This document shows, one piece after another, positions 24,601 to 35,800 of a stretch of 64,000 bases of DNA. The notes below the pieces were generated by a model, which had not been told where the DNA came from, did not search any database, and saw only the letters and a list, made by a program, of their open reading frames with translations. Location of the stretch: contig NC_049988.1 of NCBI RefSeq assembly GCF_000003815.2, forward strand, positions 19,047,598 through 19,111,597. The letters run 5' to 3'. Each line of letters opens with the position of its first letter. The stretch's first letter is position 1. Source of the DNA: Branchiostoma floridae. Its lineage: Eukaryota > Chordata > Leptocardii > Amphioxiformes > Branchiostomatidae. Position numbers and translations under genes: made by a program.

Positions 24601-25300
24601 ATTATGATAAACCTTTTGAATAAAATTTGTTCAAAACTGCGGGACAACTTAAAGAACGTGCCCTACTAATTGAAAAGAGTAAGGGTCCTTCCCGTGTAAG
24701 TGGTTCAAAACATAAAGTCTCAGATGGCCGCACCTGGGCAATTGCTGTCATATTGAGGTCACTTGAGTTAGCAAATGGCTGCCACTGCAAACCCTTTCGA
24801 CAGTTCTACTAAAACCAATCATTCATCTGTTCATTTATTCCTTCATTCTGTTATTCAAAGTCTAGTCTGATCTGATTTTATGACTCGCTCTCAGCCATAC
24901 TAGTACATGTACAGGTTGGTTATTAGGCATTACTCGAACTCTTCAAAATATCCTATTGGACTGAGAGAGATGCCATTAAAAGGTTCTAAAAATTACTGGG
25001 CATTGTTATATGAGGCAGTGACAAAGTGTTTGTGTCAAAATTACAATAAGCCCTTTGAAATGAGCCTGGCAAAATATAGGAAATATTTAAATAGTATGAT
25101 AACAAAGAAATTTTCCCCTACATCTTGAGCCTTCAGCACGTGAGCCGCTGATCGAGTAACTGTACTAATTACACTGTGATGAGATGTCAGGTATTACAGA
25201 TCTGTTGCAGGTTAACAGGACTCTGTGTTCTATTATTTTCATAGTGAACATTAAGTTGATGATTTTAGGTACATTTTGAACTAGAATACAGACTATATTC
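21650..25300. other. gene-free DNA inside the inverted pair
   Basis: No gene is recognised. The longest open frames (for example 22591-22863) resemble no known family and sit in sequence weakly similar to other parts of this interval. A short (ACATGT)n run is at about 24220. Confidence 0.4.
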
Positions 25301-25303
25301 ATA

Positions 25304-25618
25304 TAGACTGCACTCTGATTGTATTCACCTGTATGGAGATTGCAGATAGGTTAACTGCAGTGTACAGATAGGTGTATGCAGTCTTAGCACATTTACTGTA
25401 GTGTGCAGATAGCTGACTGCAGTCTGCAGTGAGGTATCTGCTATCTGCAGATACCTATCTGCACCTGCAGATAGGTGACTGCAATGTGCAGATAGGTGAC
25501 TGCAGTCTGCAGATAGGTGACTGCAGTCTGCAGATAGGTATATGCAGTCTGCAGACAGGTGACTGCAATCTGCAGATATCGTATGGAGAATTTCTCGTTT
25601 TAGTTGAGAATGTGTTAT
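25304..25618 (-). repeat. right arm of the long inverted minisatellite pair
   Basis: Read on the minus strand it repeats the 16498-16812 block: start ACACATTCTCAACTAAAACG, then the CTGCAG.. units, then GCAATCTCCATACAGGT, with high identity throughout. Both arms therefore face each other across about 8.5 kb. Confidence 0.9.
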
Positions 25619-25624
25619 GTATAA

Positions 25625-26330
25625 CCTTTTCCATGCTGAAGAAATTTTCATTACTTTCTAAATAAGGTAGCACTAGGAAAAGTATACATTTTTCTATAGC
25701 AGCTAAACTTTTTTGCCTTGCCGCGCCAGCGGCATGGCCTTGTGGCCACTATTTTCTTGGTTGGATGGTTGGATGGATCAATGGTTCAAACAATGTTAAC
25801 CCAGCCCTTCCAAAGGCCCTTCCCAGTTCTCTTTCTCGTGGACAAACTTACGGCTTAGGCGACCAACAGTACATCCCCGTCAATCTTTATACCTCCCCTT
25901 TACGCATTTGATAACAGTTGTGGTCGGTACTGAAAGCCTCTTAAATCTGGTTACATCGAATGAATGAAGCGTTCGTATATGGTGATATTTCAGATCCATT
26001 GGAGTAAAATATAATCAAGTGAATTATCTCGTATAATAATTTGCATTACCTATTCATAAAGATGAAATAAATGCCTAATTAGACCAATGCAATGCATGTG
26101 AATATATAAGTAGGCAATGACGTCATCGAAACGTCTCAAGAACGTTTGACTATGTATTTCAACGCTACCACGAAAACCCTCTGCCGTACGGCGATCCGTA
26201 AATTTACTACCATCTTCCCACACCCGCGGTACAAAAACTATCCGGTTCTAGAGGCAAATTTACCCATCAAAATAAAGGATATAAGTTTCTCTTTCTTGTG
26301 ATGTGTTTCTTTTGCTTGAAAATTGTTTAA
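25625..26330. other. flank of a CpG-rich patch
   Basis: No gene seen. It contains a perfect CRE palindrome TGACGTCA at 26118-26125, about 0.2 kb before the CpG-rich patch. Confidence 0.4.
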
Positions 26331-26334
26331 AACG

Positions 26335-26625
26335 CCAGAAATTTGCCGGTGAAAACGGCACGCCGTAAGCGGGGAGGCCGGAGCGTCGGATCGTGGTTCC
26401 ACACTTCCGGCTGTTTTGATGTCATCGGCAAGTTTCTAGCATTCACGAAGGCGAAGCGCCGAGCTGTTTTCCCCGACGATCGCCCCGATTTGGCCGGGCG
26501 GCGGCGCCGCGCGATCCAAACGCGCCAAATTTTGGGCCGCGTGCCCCTCAGAAACGGAGGATATGTGACTGAAGCGGCACAAATAGAACCTTCTTTGACG
26601 CTATGGATGAAGAATTTCAAGGTAA
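26335..26625 (+). promoter_or_regulatory. CpG-rich promoter-like patch with possible first exon
   Basis: A sharp rise in G+C and CpG in an otherwise AT-rich region. It carries an ETS-type CTTCCGG (about 26404), an E2F-type ATTTGGCGCG on the minus strand (about 26520) and an upstream CRE. At the right end ATGGATGAAGAATTTCAAG is followed by GTAAAA, a plausible donor, so a plus-strand first exon beginning MDEEFQ is possible. No downstream exon was identified. A transposon origin is the main alternative. Confidence 0.35.
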
Positions 26626-26639
26626 AATACTTAATACAA

Positions 26640-27735
26640 TTTGTAGTGTTTGGGGGAGGGGGGCATGTTGAAGAAAATGTGCTTTTGAACAATTTTTTCT
26701 CAAGTCAATCCCAGCAATATAATTTCTATGCAGTGTTTCTTTATCCATGTTTTAGTCATGAAACTTACATGTATGTAAAATGTTTCTTAGTAATTTTTTC
26801 TTATTAGTTTATTGCTTTCTTTAGCATATTTTACAACTTGTCCTAATAAATTTAGTGTTTACACAATGTCTACCTATTGATATTTTATCTCTTATTAGTA
26901 CAAACATCTGTCTTCTATATTTTATTACAAATGTATCTAAGTGTAAAGTTGTACTGTTGATACAGTGTAACATCATGGCTCAACATGAAAATGATGCGAC
27001 ATATTCACACACTTACCTTTCACCTTGACCAAGTTGACCTTGTTATAAGGCAATTAATATTGCTGATATTCTATAGATGTGACATTGTTGGTAATATAAG
27101 ATACCATAATGTTGTGTTCATTGCAAAAGTATATGAAGTATGATATTTAATCTTGTACAATGCAACTCAACTGGTGCAAAAAACACCATTGACTGTAACC
27201 CAAAATGTGAACTTTTAAACCCAAATTTACTTATTTCTTAAAGAATAAGGTAAGATGACAATTATTGTGTGAAAGGACACCAGTGGGTGCTGCATACATC
27301 GACCCTGTGTAAAAGCATAATAAAATGCCATGAATGTGCAGAATTCTGTGGAGTGATTCTATGTAGTACATATTACGGGGAAATAAGATAAAACAAGCTT
27401 TGCAGCCTTTACTTACCTTTTCATCACCCCTCAAAAAAGGTATTTTTTTGATTTTCATCGTTTATCGCGCAGCCGGCCATATCTGAGGGTAGGTTTTGGC
27501 AACTTTGTGGAGTCATATCTCAGCAACCCTTCAAGATATTCGCTTCATCTAAAAAGCATTTTACTCCTCTTGGTTAGCTCTTTCAGAAACAGTAAGAACA
27601 GTCATTGTATTGTGTTTTTGCCAAGGCACAGGATTTTGCCTTGCCGGGCTTGAAGTGCTGACCTACTTTTTCCTGACGATATCCCTAACACGCGGCAAGG
27701 CACAACTTTTTTAAAAAGATTTCTGTGAAGTGAAC
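26640..27735. other. 3' side of PGAP3-C, terminal exon not found
   Basis: AT-rich DNA. By analogy with copies A and B an exon of about 58 nt encoding the SF-x-x-D-E tail should lie here on the minus strand, but no convincing acceptor plus matching coding sequence was found. Confidence 0.4.
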
Positions 27736-27739
27736 ACAC

Positions 27740-30700
27740 CTGTACCATAGAACCACCACTGGCGCTGTCCCAGCATGCCACAGGGCATGGCCGTCAAACG
27801 TCCACCATATTGGAGCGAAGTCCCCGACCTCTAACAGTCCCAGAAGGTTAACGAGGACGATGGCGGTTCCACACTTCCACATGTGGGGCTGCTTTCTGTT
27901 CTTTATGGCCAGAACAAACCAGAAGACTCCATTCACTACGGCTGAAACACGAAGATATGAAAAACCAAAAGAGTAAGAGACATGCTCTCTGATTGGATGA
28001 AAGTCAAATAGAATAGTGGCATCTCATTTCCACATGTGGGACTGCTTTCTGTTTCTCACTGCCAGACCCAACCAGGAGACTCCATTCACTACAGCTGAAA
28101 CACAAAGATGTGAAAATCCAAAGAGTACGAGACATGCTCTCTGATTGAAGTCAAATAGAATAGTGGCATCTCCTTTCCACATGTGGGGCTGCTTTCTGTT
28201 CTTCACTCAGCCAGAGCCAACCATATGACTCCATGCATTCATTACAGCTGAAACAAAAAAAGATGTGAAAAACTGAAGAGTATCGAGACCTGCTATCGGA
28301 CTTGGTTCAACTGGACAAAAACTATACATGTTAGTCATGTGTATAATCATCAAGAATTAGTGCATGTAAACACGTTTTTAGAGAGTAACAAGACATTTTT
28401 GGGATCCAATTTGATATTTCATTTTGTACTAATTTGTGACAGTATTGTATTGTATAGCTGTTAGAAGACCTTTGGCTCAACATGCCAATTTCTGTATCCG
28501 TATCAGTATAGCCAGACTATAACATGCCCTTTGGTGTAACACACCAGCTTCTGTCTGTATCTATATAGCCGGTATAGCCACCCTTCTAAATAACACACCA
28601 GCTTCTGTACAAGTATACATGTATTGTATAGCTGTGTCTTTTGGCACAACACACCAGCTTTCGATAAACAATGCACATATCACATAATATAGAAAGAATG
28701 AATATCGACACAGACTGACCTACAGTGACCATGACCTTCATGTTGTAGCCATAGTCGAACTTGACAGCAGACAGGTAGTACACATGACCGGCAAACAGTC
28801 TGAGCAGAACAGCTCCGAATATTAGGGACTTCCAGAAACCACCAAAACATCTGCAAAACAACATTGACAACTAGGTTGAGTCTACCAAGATAGTGTGGTC
28901 AAAGAAATCAGAATATTTCTTGGTTCTTCAGCTTTGGTACTATTTAACATTTTATTTCTTGAGATTTACCACATTTGGAGGCTGGAGGGATTGGCATACA
29001 TGTAACAGGTGACTATCACCTTTTCAAGATGTCAACACCTGAATCCAGACTTTAAGGTTTGATCCACTCACACCGTGAAGAACACAATCTTTTTGTTAAG
29101 TGTGGTGGGTTCACTCCCTTCTGAAATGATAACGTGCTTTAATAAGTCATGGCTCTCCCTAAACACAGGACCTCCATTTAACGTTCGATCTGAGGGACAT
29201 CCCTAACCTAATAGAGCATATTGTACAAGCAGATCAGACATACCTGTAGACAGAAAATCAAGAAGGGAAAAACAAAAGGATTTTGACAAAATAGTGTAAT
29301 AGCTTTACCTACCTTCTGAAACAGTGAAACAGCTGGAAGAAAATTATGGACGTTGCACTGAAGTAATCCAGTCTCTGTAGGGTTTGAAGAAAAAAACAAT
29401 AAAAGATATTTAGTGACTTGCAATATGAAACATCTTATTTCCTTGACGTGATTCATTTCATGTATCACAATCTTTAGATAATTGAACTTCATTGTACATA
29501 CTGTGCGTACTGAACCTAAATTGCTTTGCACATGTTCAAGTTGAATGTAGTCTCCTTCCTGAATTGTGTTTGCTTCACATATTATACACACGTATTATTA
29601 TTTAAGTGGCACATACATGAACTCGGTAATCAAATTGAATTTATCATCGTTCAGCCAAATTTATTTTGAAAAAGAAAAAGTAATAATGAGAGTATGAGAA
29701 ATTAAACTGTAGATTGTGCCACACCTCTGTCCACACCAGGTCTCTTGTATGGAACACAGTGGACCACAACCACGCATTGACAGCTATCTGAAAATGAAAA
29801 ACAAAAAAGTTATATGCACAAAGATGTTGCAAACAATCAACCATGCAAGGCTAATAAATGTCATTTCATCTCTAGCAGAATAAATTAATTCCCTTTAGCA
29901 CAAATTGTCAATCACATCAAAGGAAGTTGAATTACATCACAAATTTCTAGTGCTAGTACATATTAGGTAACTTACCAAAGCATACACGTTGACTGTCCAG
30001 TACAGGGGTGCATTTTTGGGCACTCTTGATCGGAACACCCCTATCATGACGAGATGGGCTAGTCCGTTCAGCACAGAGAACACCACAGAGGCAGGCTCCT
30101 GTGCTCCCAATACTCTAACAAATGGCCACTGGAAAAACAAGACGAAACATTAGACTTAGACAGCTGAGGAAATTCAACACTTATCATCTACTTACAAGAC
30201 CAAGGAGTTGCGACTCTACCAGCTTGCTAAGTAGTAAATGTGTCATGTTCTTTGTGTGTGGACATCATGTTCTTATATGGGAAATGAGAAGAAGCTTCAT
30301 CTTCCTCTATCTAGAATATCTTGATTAATGGGTGTTTGAATTTAGCTTCTAGTACTAACAGGGCTGGTCATATGGGCAAGCCACTAGGAGCTTTTTTTTA
30401 ATCAGGTTAGTGGACCAACATTTTTAGTTATATCTACTAGTACTCGTGGAAGAACACTCGTTGAAAAATTGTACCCATGGAAAAATCACACAGGTCCGAA
30501 CGGATGGTAGGGTGCTTTTTTGCCTGATTGACACTTTCAATTGCCCCAAACAATCAGGCCAGTGGACTTGTCTAACCCTTTGAAAGATACACAAAACCTT
30601 CTGGCTTGCAAACTTCAAGTTTACTTCTTAGTACCTTCCCATAAAACTGCGGCACGTCTTTTCCAGCCCTCTGGAAAGTCTGCACCGTGTCCCACATGCA

Positions 30701-30913
30701 CTCGTACTTGCATTCCTCTGTACAGTCCCACCCGAGGAGGCCCATGTAGCGGGGCTGGTTTGTGTTGAAGCGCTCCAGTCCGGGTCCTCTGCACTTTGCG
30801 TTCTCACACGTCTGAAGACAGGTCAGGAAACTGTACGATCTGTCTCCCAGGGAAGCAAGGCATGCTGGGATACCAGCGGCTACGAGAATGGCGACAAGGG
30901 CAACGATGTCCAT
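27740..30913 (-). CDS. PGAP3: PGAP3-like GPI phospholipase, copy C (last exon missing)
   Basis: Six minus-strand exons join in frame: 30635-30913, 29976-30128, 29725-29787, 29313-29374, 28720-28850 and 27740-27941 (890 nt, about 296 aa before the final exon). The start at 30913 gives a signal peptide then ASLGDRSYSF and a cysteine-rich head (CxxxC..GWDCTEECKYECMW). Exons 1 and 2 of copies A/B are one exon here. VFHTRD, RLDYF, KFDYGYN and FDGHALWH are intact. The exon after 27740 (donor GTGTGT) was not found; reading through the donor adds about 20 residues before a stop, which is an alternative end. It is the most upstream and most diverged member of the tandem cluster. Two partial exon 7 copies lie in its intron at 28024-28247. 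Confidence 0.88.
28024..28094 (-). pseudogene. partial PGAP3-C exon 7 copy 1
   Basis: Acceptor TTTCAG then AVVNGVSWLGLAV..MWK and a TGA stop. It matches the first 20-odd residues of exon 7. If spliced in, it would truncate the protein before the final His motif. Confidence 0.8.
28170..28247 (-). pseudogene. partial PGAP3-C exon 7 copy 2
   Basis: The same segment duplicated again, with an intact TTTCAG acceptor but small indels that break the frame. Together with 28024-28094 and the real exon it forms a tandem array of three. Confidence 0.75.
28440..28640. repeat. interspersed repeat (GTAACACACCAGCTTCTGT units)
   Basis: Repeated units with TATAGCCGGTATAGCC and AACACACCAGCTTCTGT, present about four times in tandem. 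Related sequence occurs at 55440-55560. Non-coding, in PGAP3-C intron. Confidence 0.55.
29045..29210 (-). mobile_element. SINE body fragment
   Basis: Matches the body of the SINE at 21160-21643 (GTTAAGTGTGG.., GGACCTCCATTTAACGTTCG, GAGGGACATCC) without the tRNA-like head. Confidence 0.5.
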
Positions 30914-31540
30914 CTTCAGAAGATTCTTCTTGAAGTTTTCACTTGTGACTTCCTTGTTTTTCTTCAAACCTGTAAAAATAACAATAGCAATATTAGTAAC
31001 AAAGTAATTGACTTCCAACAGTATGTTAGACCAAAAGTAATCCACAATGTAACATTATAGCCAATGTTTAAAACTTATTGAGTGAAATATGACAATCATT
31101 TGTTAAACGATAGGGAACAATGTATTTGGCTAAGTAAAATTTCCATGGGATGGATGGCATTAACCAATATCATGCCACCGCTATTCTCTGAGGAAGTTAA
31201 AAGTTGCATATCACACACAGAAACAAACATAACTGAATAACTAAAATACTCACCCTCAAACGTTTAAAAAAATCTTTGTTTGATGAAACCTGCTAGTTGG
31301 TGACCTCAATGGATGATACGCACCATATCAAATGACGTAACTTAGAATACCAACACAAAAAGATGGGCAAACTGTCAGTCACGACGACTGTAAAGATTAA
31401 TGGCAATGAAGTACTATAAGTGAGGATTACTCCTATATAACACATTACAACCATTCATTCTACGTCCATGTCTCCATTTCATTCATTACAACTTCTGACT
31501 TTGCATTTGGTGTTGATCATTGTGTTTTGTCTATGACTAT

Positions 31541-31745
31541 GAGGGTCTGCATGCTCTTTTCCGTAAGGAGTAGGCAGGCCCTTTTTAATTTCCCGTAATT
31601 CGTAGGGAAGCTATTTTATTTTACGTAATTCGTAGTGGGATGAGGCGTAAAGCATTGGAAGCCTTTGTGAATTGAACGTAAAGCATAGTCAGCCGTCCCG
31701 AATTTAGCGTAAATCATTGTCAGGACCCCGGGCCATGCTGACCCT
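31541..31745. mobile_element. MITE with GAGGGTCxGCATG ends
   Basis: About 205 bp; GAGGGTCTGCATGC at the left pairs with GGCCATGCTGACCCTC at the right. The interior has four GTAAtTCGTAG / GTAAAGCAT-like units. It lies upstream of PGAP3-like copy C. Confidence 0.55.
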
Positions 31746-31749
31746 CGTC

Positions 31750-31965
31750 TATGTCTCAGGTGCCTTCAACTTTGACCTACGAATGGGCAGTCAAATCCAT
31801 GCATGAGCTTATTACAATTGCACAAACCTTGTTACCTTTGCATGCTCGCTCCGAAGCTCCCGGGATTCAAACCCGCGACCTATCGTGCCAAACCCGCCAA
31901 GCGCACAAACCTGACGTGCAAACCATTCGGCCAAAAGGCTTGAGCCATTTGGAGTCTTCAGTTTA
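31750..31965 (-). mobile_element. tRNA-like SINE
   Basis: The minus strand carries a box-B-like GGGTTTGAATCCCGGGAG (about 31856-31874). It is followed, toward lower coordinates, by unrelated body sequence. It cannot be folded into a canonical tRNA. Confidence 0.45.
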
Positions 31966-32358
31966 GAAGTCTTTGAACCCCACTGTTATACTTGTCTCAG
32001 ACTCATGAACTTGAAGACCAACGGCTTGAACAAGTTAATTAAAAGTTTTGCAACAATGAAAGCAGTGAATGATGCATTGAAACTTGAAAAAAATGCAAAT
32101 TTGCAATTATGCACCCCTGTACTAGACCCATGTGAATATATATGTATATATTTATAAACATAAACATGTAAACACCAATTTATAAACACAAACACAAACA
32201 TACTGGCACGCTGTTGTTCACTACAGCTCCTCTTCCTGGTTTGCACAATTTTGAACTGGCCTTTGGCACTTCACGAAGTTAAACCTCCTCTGATTGGCCA
32301 GCCTTATAAAAAAATTCTCATTTTGAACCAATCAACTGCGATGTAATTTTCCACAAGA

Positions 32359-32366
32359 TGACGTCA
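32359..32366. promoter_or_regulatory. CRE palindrome TGACGTCA upstream of AVL9
   Basis: A perfect CREB/ATF site 0.46 kb before the AVL9 start codon. Confidence 0.45.
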
Positions 32367-32617
32367 TTCTGTGCACAGGATTGTGGAAGTTCTCATTTTG
32401 ATAGAAGGGTTAGAAGATATTAATAATAGTAATAAAATTGAAGATCCAAAAATATAGTCAAGAAGACAACAATACTGAACTATAATAATAATACCTACAA
32501 TTCACATTTGATAGAAGATAGTTGTCTTTGCGTTTCAAACTACTGAGGTGATAGGGAAAATATTTTTGAAAATTTATTTGACATCCCCTAAAATGAATGA
32601 AAGGTTGTTTGATCCTT

Positions 32618-32635
32618 CTTCCGCCATTTTGGAAG
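32618..32635 (-). promoter_or_regulatory. YY1-like site in the AVL9 promoter
   Basis: CCGCCATTTTGG on the plus strand is the reverse complement of the YY1 core AAnATGGCGG. Such sites are common at TATA-less housekeeping promoters. It is about 0.2 kb before the AVL9 start. Confidence 0.45.
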
Positions 32636-32822
32636 TTTACAGAAACTGAACATCTCACTAACAGGTGCGGCAATCCTGGATATTTCGTTTCGGGACATGA
32701 ACAAACTGGTCTACGATGGTCTGTCGTTTCTTGTTTTGTTTCTAGTGCTCCTTGTGTGTCTTACGATTCTGTAACGGCCGTCCAGCGGCGGGCAGTTCGG
32801 CGCCAGGGACCGTACGTTTGCG

Positions 32823-35800
32823 ATGGCCAGCTCGGTGGGAGTCGAGGGTGCCCCCGAAGACAAGTCCGTACTGCACGTCGTTGTGGTCGGGTTTCATCAC
32901 AAAAAAGGCTGCCAGGTAAAATTTGTACAAGATTATCTTAAGTTCTGTAGGACATTTCTTAGTAATCTGCAGCTTAGAAGGTATTTTATTCGGTGTGATC
33001 ACCACGCATAAATAATTATGATAATTTTGTTTCTTTTGAGCAAGGGGAGGGGCCAGAAGGTAATTATGATTTTGATTAAAATTTTCTGGTACTTTCATAT
33101 GGTAATAAAATGCAATAAAGAATGTTGGTCATAGCATTCTTTGTCCATGCAACCATTTTCTGAGCTCAAAAATCCTGAATATAATGGGAAAGCAGATATT
33201 ATAACTATATATAATTATAAGTGTAATTTAGTTCAGAAAATGATAATTCATGCATATCATTATGATAACTGCTATAATTCATCCACGTCTTTTCTTGCCT
33301 TTTGTTATGCAAAATAAGCATTACAATAACATTACAATTGTCTGGATATCAAATATTATAAATTATTGATCAGCCAATACAAAGTATTCATTGTCAATCA
33401 ATACATTGTCAAACTCAAAGCCATATCAATTAGTGATCCCATTGATATATAGAATTATTGAACAGACTGTCACATTGTAACAGCTGTTTCTGATAATTAT
33501 CTCTTGTTGCAATTGATCGCTGCTTAGTTCAATCCTTTGTTTCGAAGCTAGTACTGTTCGTTCATTAATTTCGTCTCCAATTTTCGTTTCAATTCAAGCT
33601 CAATATTGAGACTTCAAATTCGATATATGTACATTGGATAACTTTGTTCCTGGGCTTGCCAAATGAGGATTAGATTAGGAATGATCATGAATGACCAAAC
33701 TCACTCAAATCAGTTATGTTAACTAAAACCTAGTAAAGAGACCACCGGGAAGATTCAGAAATAAATAGATAAATAAATGTTGTTTTCTTGAACTGAGATG
33801 TCATCATGATCATCAGAACCGGAATTTGAACCGTGATCTACTACTAGCGTAGACTACCATACCATCGGGAGCTCGCCACTATCTGTATCTACAGTGCTGG
33901 CTGGGGAATTTTTACGGGGTTGGATTATGTTTCATCGTTAGATTTTATTGGTCACGACGCTGACGGTGTAAACTCAAACAGCCAGCTGAGGGATGACACC
34001 CCTCTGGTAGCGAAATCTCAAACTTTCTAAGGGCAGCTAAATCAGGCAAGCTGAATGCTTAGCAGCCTGGGCCGAGTAAAACGAACCTTAAACCGACCAG
34101 CAGAGATCAGGAGCTCAACTGTTATGAGGCCGCTACCAGTTGGGCTACAGGGACATCTATTACTATACTAGTACATGTATACATGTACTAGTACTGATCA
34201 GATGACTCTGTACATCCTTCCATGTGCAGGTATGCGTACCCTCCCTTGTTGGAAGTATAGTGATGACCAGGTTGATTGTTGTTCCCATGCACAGATAGAG
34301 TATGCGTACCCTCCCCTCCTGGAAGGCCAGCCCCCTGACAGCCATGACCTGCCAGATGAGTGGAAGTACCTCCCCTTCCTGGCTCTTCCAGATGGAGCCC
34401 ACAACTTTGAAGAAGGTAAGGGTTTAGAATAGCATGTTGTGTTGAAAAATACTTACATTTCATCCACAAATTATGTTAAAAATAAAAATAAAACGCCGCA
34501 GGTGAAGTGAACTTAAATGAGTTGTATGAATTTGGCATTTGAAAAATTTGAGTAAGCAAGTAGAGTTGCACTTCTAAACTAACTGAGTATTGTTTTTTCT
34601 TATACAGGAAATTGTGACCATTTTATTATTGTTTACTTGAAGTATGGCCTCATGTATATTAACATTGATTCTTATGGCATGTTAGCAACAGCATGTCCGT
34701 CACAAATCTTTCTTGATTGCATCATCAGTGCTATGTAGCTATATTATGCCATCATATTATCATCAAATAATAGATTGAACTTTATTTACAAATTACAATT
34801 CTTCATGTTCTGTTTGACTTTTCAGATTTTATCTACTTCCACCTGCCTGGGCGAGGAGGCAGTAAGAAGACAGTGTACGGCGTGTCCTGTTACAGACAGA
34901 TAGATGCAAAGGTAGGAAATTAACTAGTCTGTGCTACGTTTATGAAGGTTACTAAGCAATATTCAAATACGATTCAATCTCTACAACTGGATGAAAAAAC
35001 CTCCGGATGTTTATAGAGACATCCATCACTCTTCTTCAGCGTCACTAGAATGAACTGGCAGAAGAACTCAATACAAGTACAGCTAACCAGAAAAACTGGT
35101 TGAACCACTAACTCCGAAGGATCGTATGCAAAAGTCAATCAACAAGCCTGTGGCTATTACAAAGGGCCAGTCCTTCCCCTTTAATGCACTCGAGGCAACT
35201 CCTCGAACATCAATCAATCATTCGCTTGCATCATGAGTTGAACATCGGACCCCCATTTTACATCCCTTCAAAAGACGGGTGCAGCCCCAACCTATGTGCC
35301 CTACCCAGGATGGAACCATGAGGCTGCTACCAGTTGAGCTACAGGGACATCCCTAAACATTACCATGCACCATCACATTCATAACTCCTTGTAGGCCCAG
35401 CTACATTTGTATAAGCTATTTCTAAAAGTTTCCTAAGTTAAGACTTGAGAAGCTTGAACTCATTCTTGAGCTACAGTACAGGTACATCCCTGTTACTCCA
35501 GGTCCCTTAGCTACCTGAGTGTTAAATACATTCCCATCTTTTGAGCATTGAAACAGCCCTTCTCAATGATGTAATTCCCCCAAGTAGAAATATTGTAACC
35601 TCCTTCAGAGTGATTGGAAAGCCGTTCAGCACCAAGGACAAATGTTACTACCCCATGATTGTTCTTCTGAATCTGATGAAAATGTTTGTGACAATGCCAG
35701 TGTTTTTTTCAATTCAAATTTTTATTCCCTCTCACATTTAAGTAGCTTTAAAATATATCGCTCATGACTGAAGTGTGACGTTTAACATATACGTGCCATT

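Noticed and set aside
26327-26807. Long open frames on both strands over the CpG-rich patch as a protein gene
   Set aside because: High G+C removes stop codons in several frames; no domain is recognisable in either direction.
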